Of a stretch of 7,390 nt of DNA, positions 5,647 to 7,390 are shown piece after piece. The stretch lies in the NCBI GenBank assembly GCA_002449915.1, contig DJXY01000095.1, forward strand, positions 1 to 7,390, given 5' to 3'. The notes under the pieces are model-generated. The model saw only the letters and a list, made by a program, of their open reading frames with translations, was not told the DNA's origin and searched no databases. Positions within the stretch are counted from its first letter, which is position 1; each line of letters begins with the position of its first letter. The DNA comes from Oribacterium sp. UBA6992 (GTDB taxonomy: Bacteria > Bacillota > Clostridia > Lachnospirales > Lachnospiraceae). The translations under genes were made by a program, and so were the position numbers.

Positions 5647-7236
5647 TCAAATCGATGCGGTAAAGCGGTCGAATGCTTCCTGCCCTTCCTTTGTCCGCTT
5701 ATAAACGCCTGCATCCTCCAGCACCTGGCAGAAGACCTTACCGATTTCCTCACGAAGGATGCCGTCAATGTTATCCTCGGTAAAACTCACACCATTACGC
5801 TGATACTCCTTGCTAAATTCCGAAACCCAGTCGGCATGCTTTGCCGTTTCCGGATGTTCCCGGAGATCTCCGCCGGATAAAATCAGTTTTTTAAGCTCTG
5901 CCATCTCATCCTTTAAGCGGCTCGGCAGTACTGCTAGTCCCATAACTTCAATGAGCCCGATATTTTCTTTTTTGATGTGATGCAGCTTTGCATGCGGATG
6001 GAAGACTCCCAAAGGATGCTCCTCCGTCGTGATATTATTGCGAAGTACAAGGTCCAGCTCAAAACGCTCTCCCCTCTTACGGGCAATCGGCGTAATGGTA
6101 TTATGTCTTACGCCATCCGTCTCGGCATAGATAAATGCATCGGCATCGGTATACGCTCTCCAGTGGGTAAGGATCCGGTCCGCAAGCATACTAATCCGTT
6201 CCGTATCCCTGCCGGAAAGACGGATCACGGACATCGGCCATTTCACGATGCCTGCATTCACATCCTCAAAGCCCGGCACAGTAAAGCTTCTCTCGACCGG
6301 TGCCTTTGCCATGGCAAACTCATAGTGCCCGCCCTGGAAATGCTCATGCGCAAGGATTGAGCCTCCGACAATCGGCAGATCCGCATTGGATCCTACAAAA
6401 TAATGCGGGAACTGCGCTACAAAATCAAACAGCTTCCGGAACGCATCCGCGTCAATTTTCATCGGCGTGTGCTTGGCATTGAGCACGATGCAATGCTCAT
6501 TATAGTATACATACGGCGAATACTGCAGGCACCACTCTGCTCCCTGGATCAAAAGCGGGATAATGCGGTGGTTCTCTCTTGCAGGATAATCCACACGTCC
6601 GGCGTAGCCCTCACATTCACGGCAAAGCTGGCACTTGGGGTAGCCTGTCTGCTTTGCCTTGCCGGCAGCCGCGATCGCCTTGGGGTCCTTCTCCGGCTTA
6701 CTCAGATTGATGGTAATGTCAAGTGCACCATAAGGAGTCTCCGTCTTCCATTTCAGATCCTTCTTTACCCGGTACCGGCGGATATAATCTGTATCCTGGC
6801 TGAAAGTATAGTACCAGTCTGTTGCCTCCCTGGGACTCTCGTCATAGAGCGCGTCAAATCTTGCCTGAACCTCCGAAGGTCTCGGTGTCAATGCACCCAT
6901 AAGCCTTGTATCAAAAAGATCCCGGTAAACCGTCGTGTTATCCGGAAGCAGTCCATGCTCCGCCGCATAATCGTCAAGCGTTTTAAGCACATGGGCAAGA
7001 TAATTTCCGCTCTCAATGGTGCCTAGAGGACTTCCGATGCCATCCTCTGCAGCTTCCGTATCATCAAAGGCGATCTGAGATGCCTCCGTAAGCACATCCT
7101 CCCGTGTAAAGCTGAGCTCACTCACTCCAAGCTGCGCGATCAGTGTATTAAGTGCCCAGACGATATCGCTCTCCTCGATCAGTCCGGTCTTAACTCCATA
7201 GGCAGCAAGATCTTTTACCGCTTCCTGCAGATCCAT
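5647..7236 (-). CDS. galT: Galactose-1-phosphate uridylyltransferase, class II (Firmicutes type)
   Basis: Leloir pathway enzyme: transfers UMP from UDP-glucose to galactose-1-phosphate, giving UDP-galactose and glucose-1-phosphate, in the cytoplasm. The class II signature is exact at 286-303, DLPIVGGSILAHEHFQGG, containing the active-site HEHFQ (297-301). Upstream are FDTRLMGALTPRPSEV (108-123) and a Cys cluster KCQLCREC (201-208: C202, C205, C208). EHPLGVFHPH (406-415) near the C-terminus is also typical. At 529 residues it is slightly longer than usual family members (about 490-510), with an intact frame. Two in-frame ATGs exist: 7242 lies only 2 bases from the GGGAGG site, so 7236, 8 bases away, is preferred. 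No galK or galE is in the window, though they may lie further upstream. It is convergent with the LysR gene and need not be related to it. Confidence 0.96.
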   Translation of the reverse strand: MDLQEAVKDLAAYGVKTGLIEESDIVWALNTLIAQLGVSELSFTREDVLTEASQIAFDDTEAAEDGIGSPLGTIESGNYLAHVLKTLDDYAAEHGLLPDNTTVYRDLFDTRLMGALTPRPSEVQARFDALYDESPREATDWYYTFSQDTDYIRRYRVKKDLKWKTETPYGALDITINLSKPEKDPKAIAAAGKAKQTGYPKCQLCRECEGYAGRVDYPARENHRIIPLLIQGAEWCLQYSPYVYYNEHCIVLNAKHTPMKIDADAFRKLFDFVAQFPHYFVGSNADLPIVGGSILAHEHFQGGHYEFAMAKAPVERSFTVPGFEDVNAGIVKWPMSVIRLSGRDTERISMLADRILTHWRAYTDADAFIYAETDGVRHNTITPIARKRGERFELDLVLRNNITTEEHPLGVFHPHAKLHHIKKENIGLIEVMGLAVLPSRLKDEMAELKKLILSGGDLREHPETAKHADWVSEFSKEYQRNGVSFTEDNIDGILREEIGKVFCQVLEDAGVYKRTKEGQEAFDRFTASI

Positions 7237-7390
7237 TGTCATGTCCTCCCTTAATCCTTAGCCATTACCCTTTATCATCTTCCAGCCAGCTACTCGGACA
7301 CAGCTAAGCCGGCAATTTCACTCTTGGGTCCTAAAGCCTGTTTCAATTTCTGCTTCAATTCAACTCGAAATCAAAACCACCAGCTTAGCT
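7237..7390 (-). other. Upstream region of galT
   Basis: These 154 bases before galT contain stops in all three minus frames and no credible gene start. The only clear signal is the ribosome site. I found no convincing promoter: TTGCCG with TAGCTG 17 bases later is the nearest, and weak. galT may therefore be read from a promoter or operon beyond the window. Confidence 0.5.
7245..7250 (-). promoter_or_regulatory. galT ribosome binding site that decides the start
   Basis: GGGAGG on the minus strand is 2 bases from ATG 7242 but 8 bases from ATG 7236. Eight is normal spacing and two is too close, so translation should begin at 7236. Confidence 0.8.

Noticed and set aside
6403..7026. A 207-codon plus-strand frame opposite galT
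   Set aside because: It is antisense to an exact class II GalT and has no recognisable domain.
7280..7375. A short coding-like stretch on the minus strand before galT (KQKLKQALGPKSEIAGLAVSE-like reading cut by stops)
   Set aside because: About 25 codons between stops, with no start codon near a ribosome site and no family resemblance; not enough to call a gene remnant.
1..7390. The window as a closed circle, since both ends carry AGCT
   Set aside because: Joining the ends gives parE a short unrelated tail (ending within about a dozen codons) instead of its TOPRIM domain, so the shared four bases are chance.

Overview
The window looks like chromosomal DNA from an anaerobic Clostridia bacterium, most likely Lachnospiraceae or a close relative. 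The support is strong GGAGG-type ribosome binding sites, AT-rich intergenic gaps between genes of moderate GC, long hairpin terminators, a Firmicutes-type (class II) GalT, a gyrB/parE paralogue ending in the SKSKYSFDSNGK segment I associate with clostridial ParE, and an orotate-PRTase-like protein of a type I know from Clostridia. The taxonomy is inferred from protein resemblance only. I see no mobile element, CRISPR array, tRNA or rRNA.

Layout. Positions 1-1229 (minus) hold the N-terminal 409 residues of a type IIA topoisomerase B subunit, probably ParE, cut by the window edge. A 348-base AT-rich divergent promoter region separates it from a 213-residue PRTase-fold protein (1578-2219, plus) with an atypical PRPP loop. 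A perfect 19-bp hairpin (2296-2339) separates that gene from the convergent gene at 2428-4386 (minus), a 652-residue FMN/4Fe-4S/FAD oxidoreductase of the Old Yellow Enzyme / 2,4-dienoyl-CoA reductase / trimethylamine dehydrogenase superfamily. A 297-base divergent control region (4387-4683) leads to a LysR-family regulator (4684-5517, plus). A hairpin overlapping the LysR stop codon separates it from the convergent galT (5647-7236, minus), whose upstream region runs to the window end.

How the genes fit together. The best-supported functional unit is the divergent LysR/oxidoreductase pair. Their shared promoter region carries a near-perfect match (13 of 14 defined bases) to the clostridial Rex operator, placed over the likely oxidoreductase promoter, and a 9-bp dyad about 70-95 bases upstream of the predicted start site, where LysR regulators often bind. 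I infer that the oxidoreductase is an NADH-consuming reductase of an unsaturated substrate, switched by both redox state (Rex) and a substrate signal (LysR). The oxidoreductase has Trp and Tyr where the FadH catalytic Tyr/His pair would be. The topoisomerase, the PRTase-like gene and galT look like separate transcription units with no evident link to that pair.
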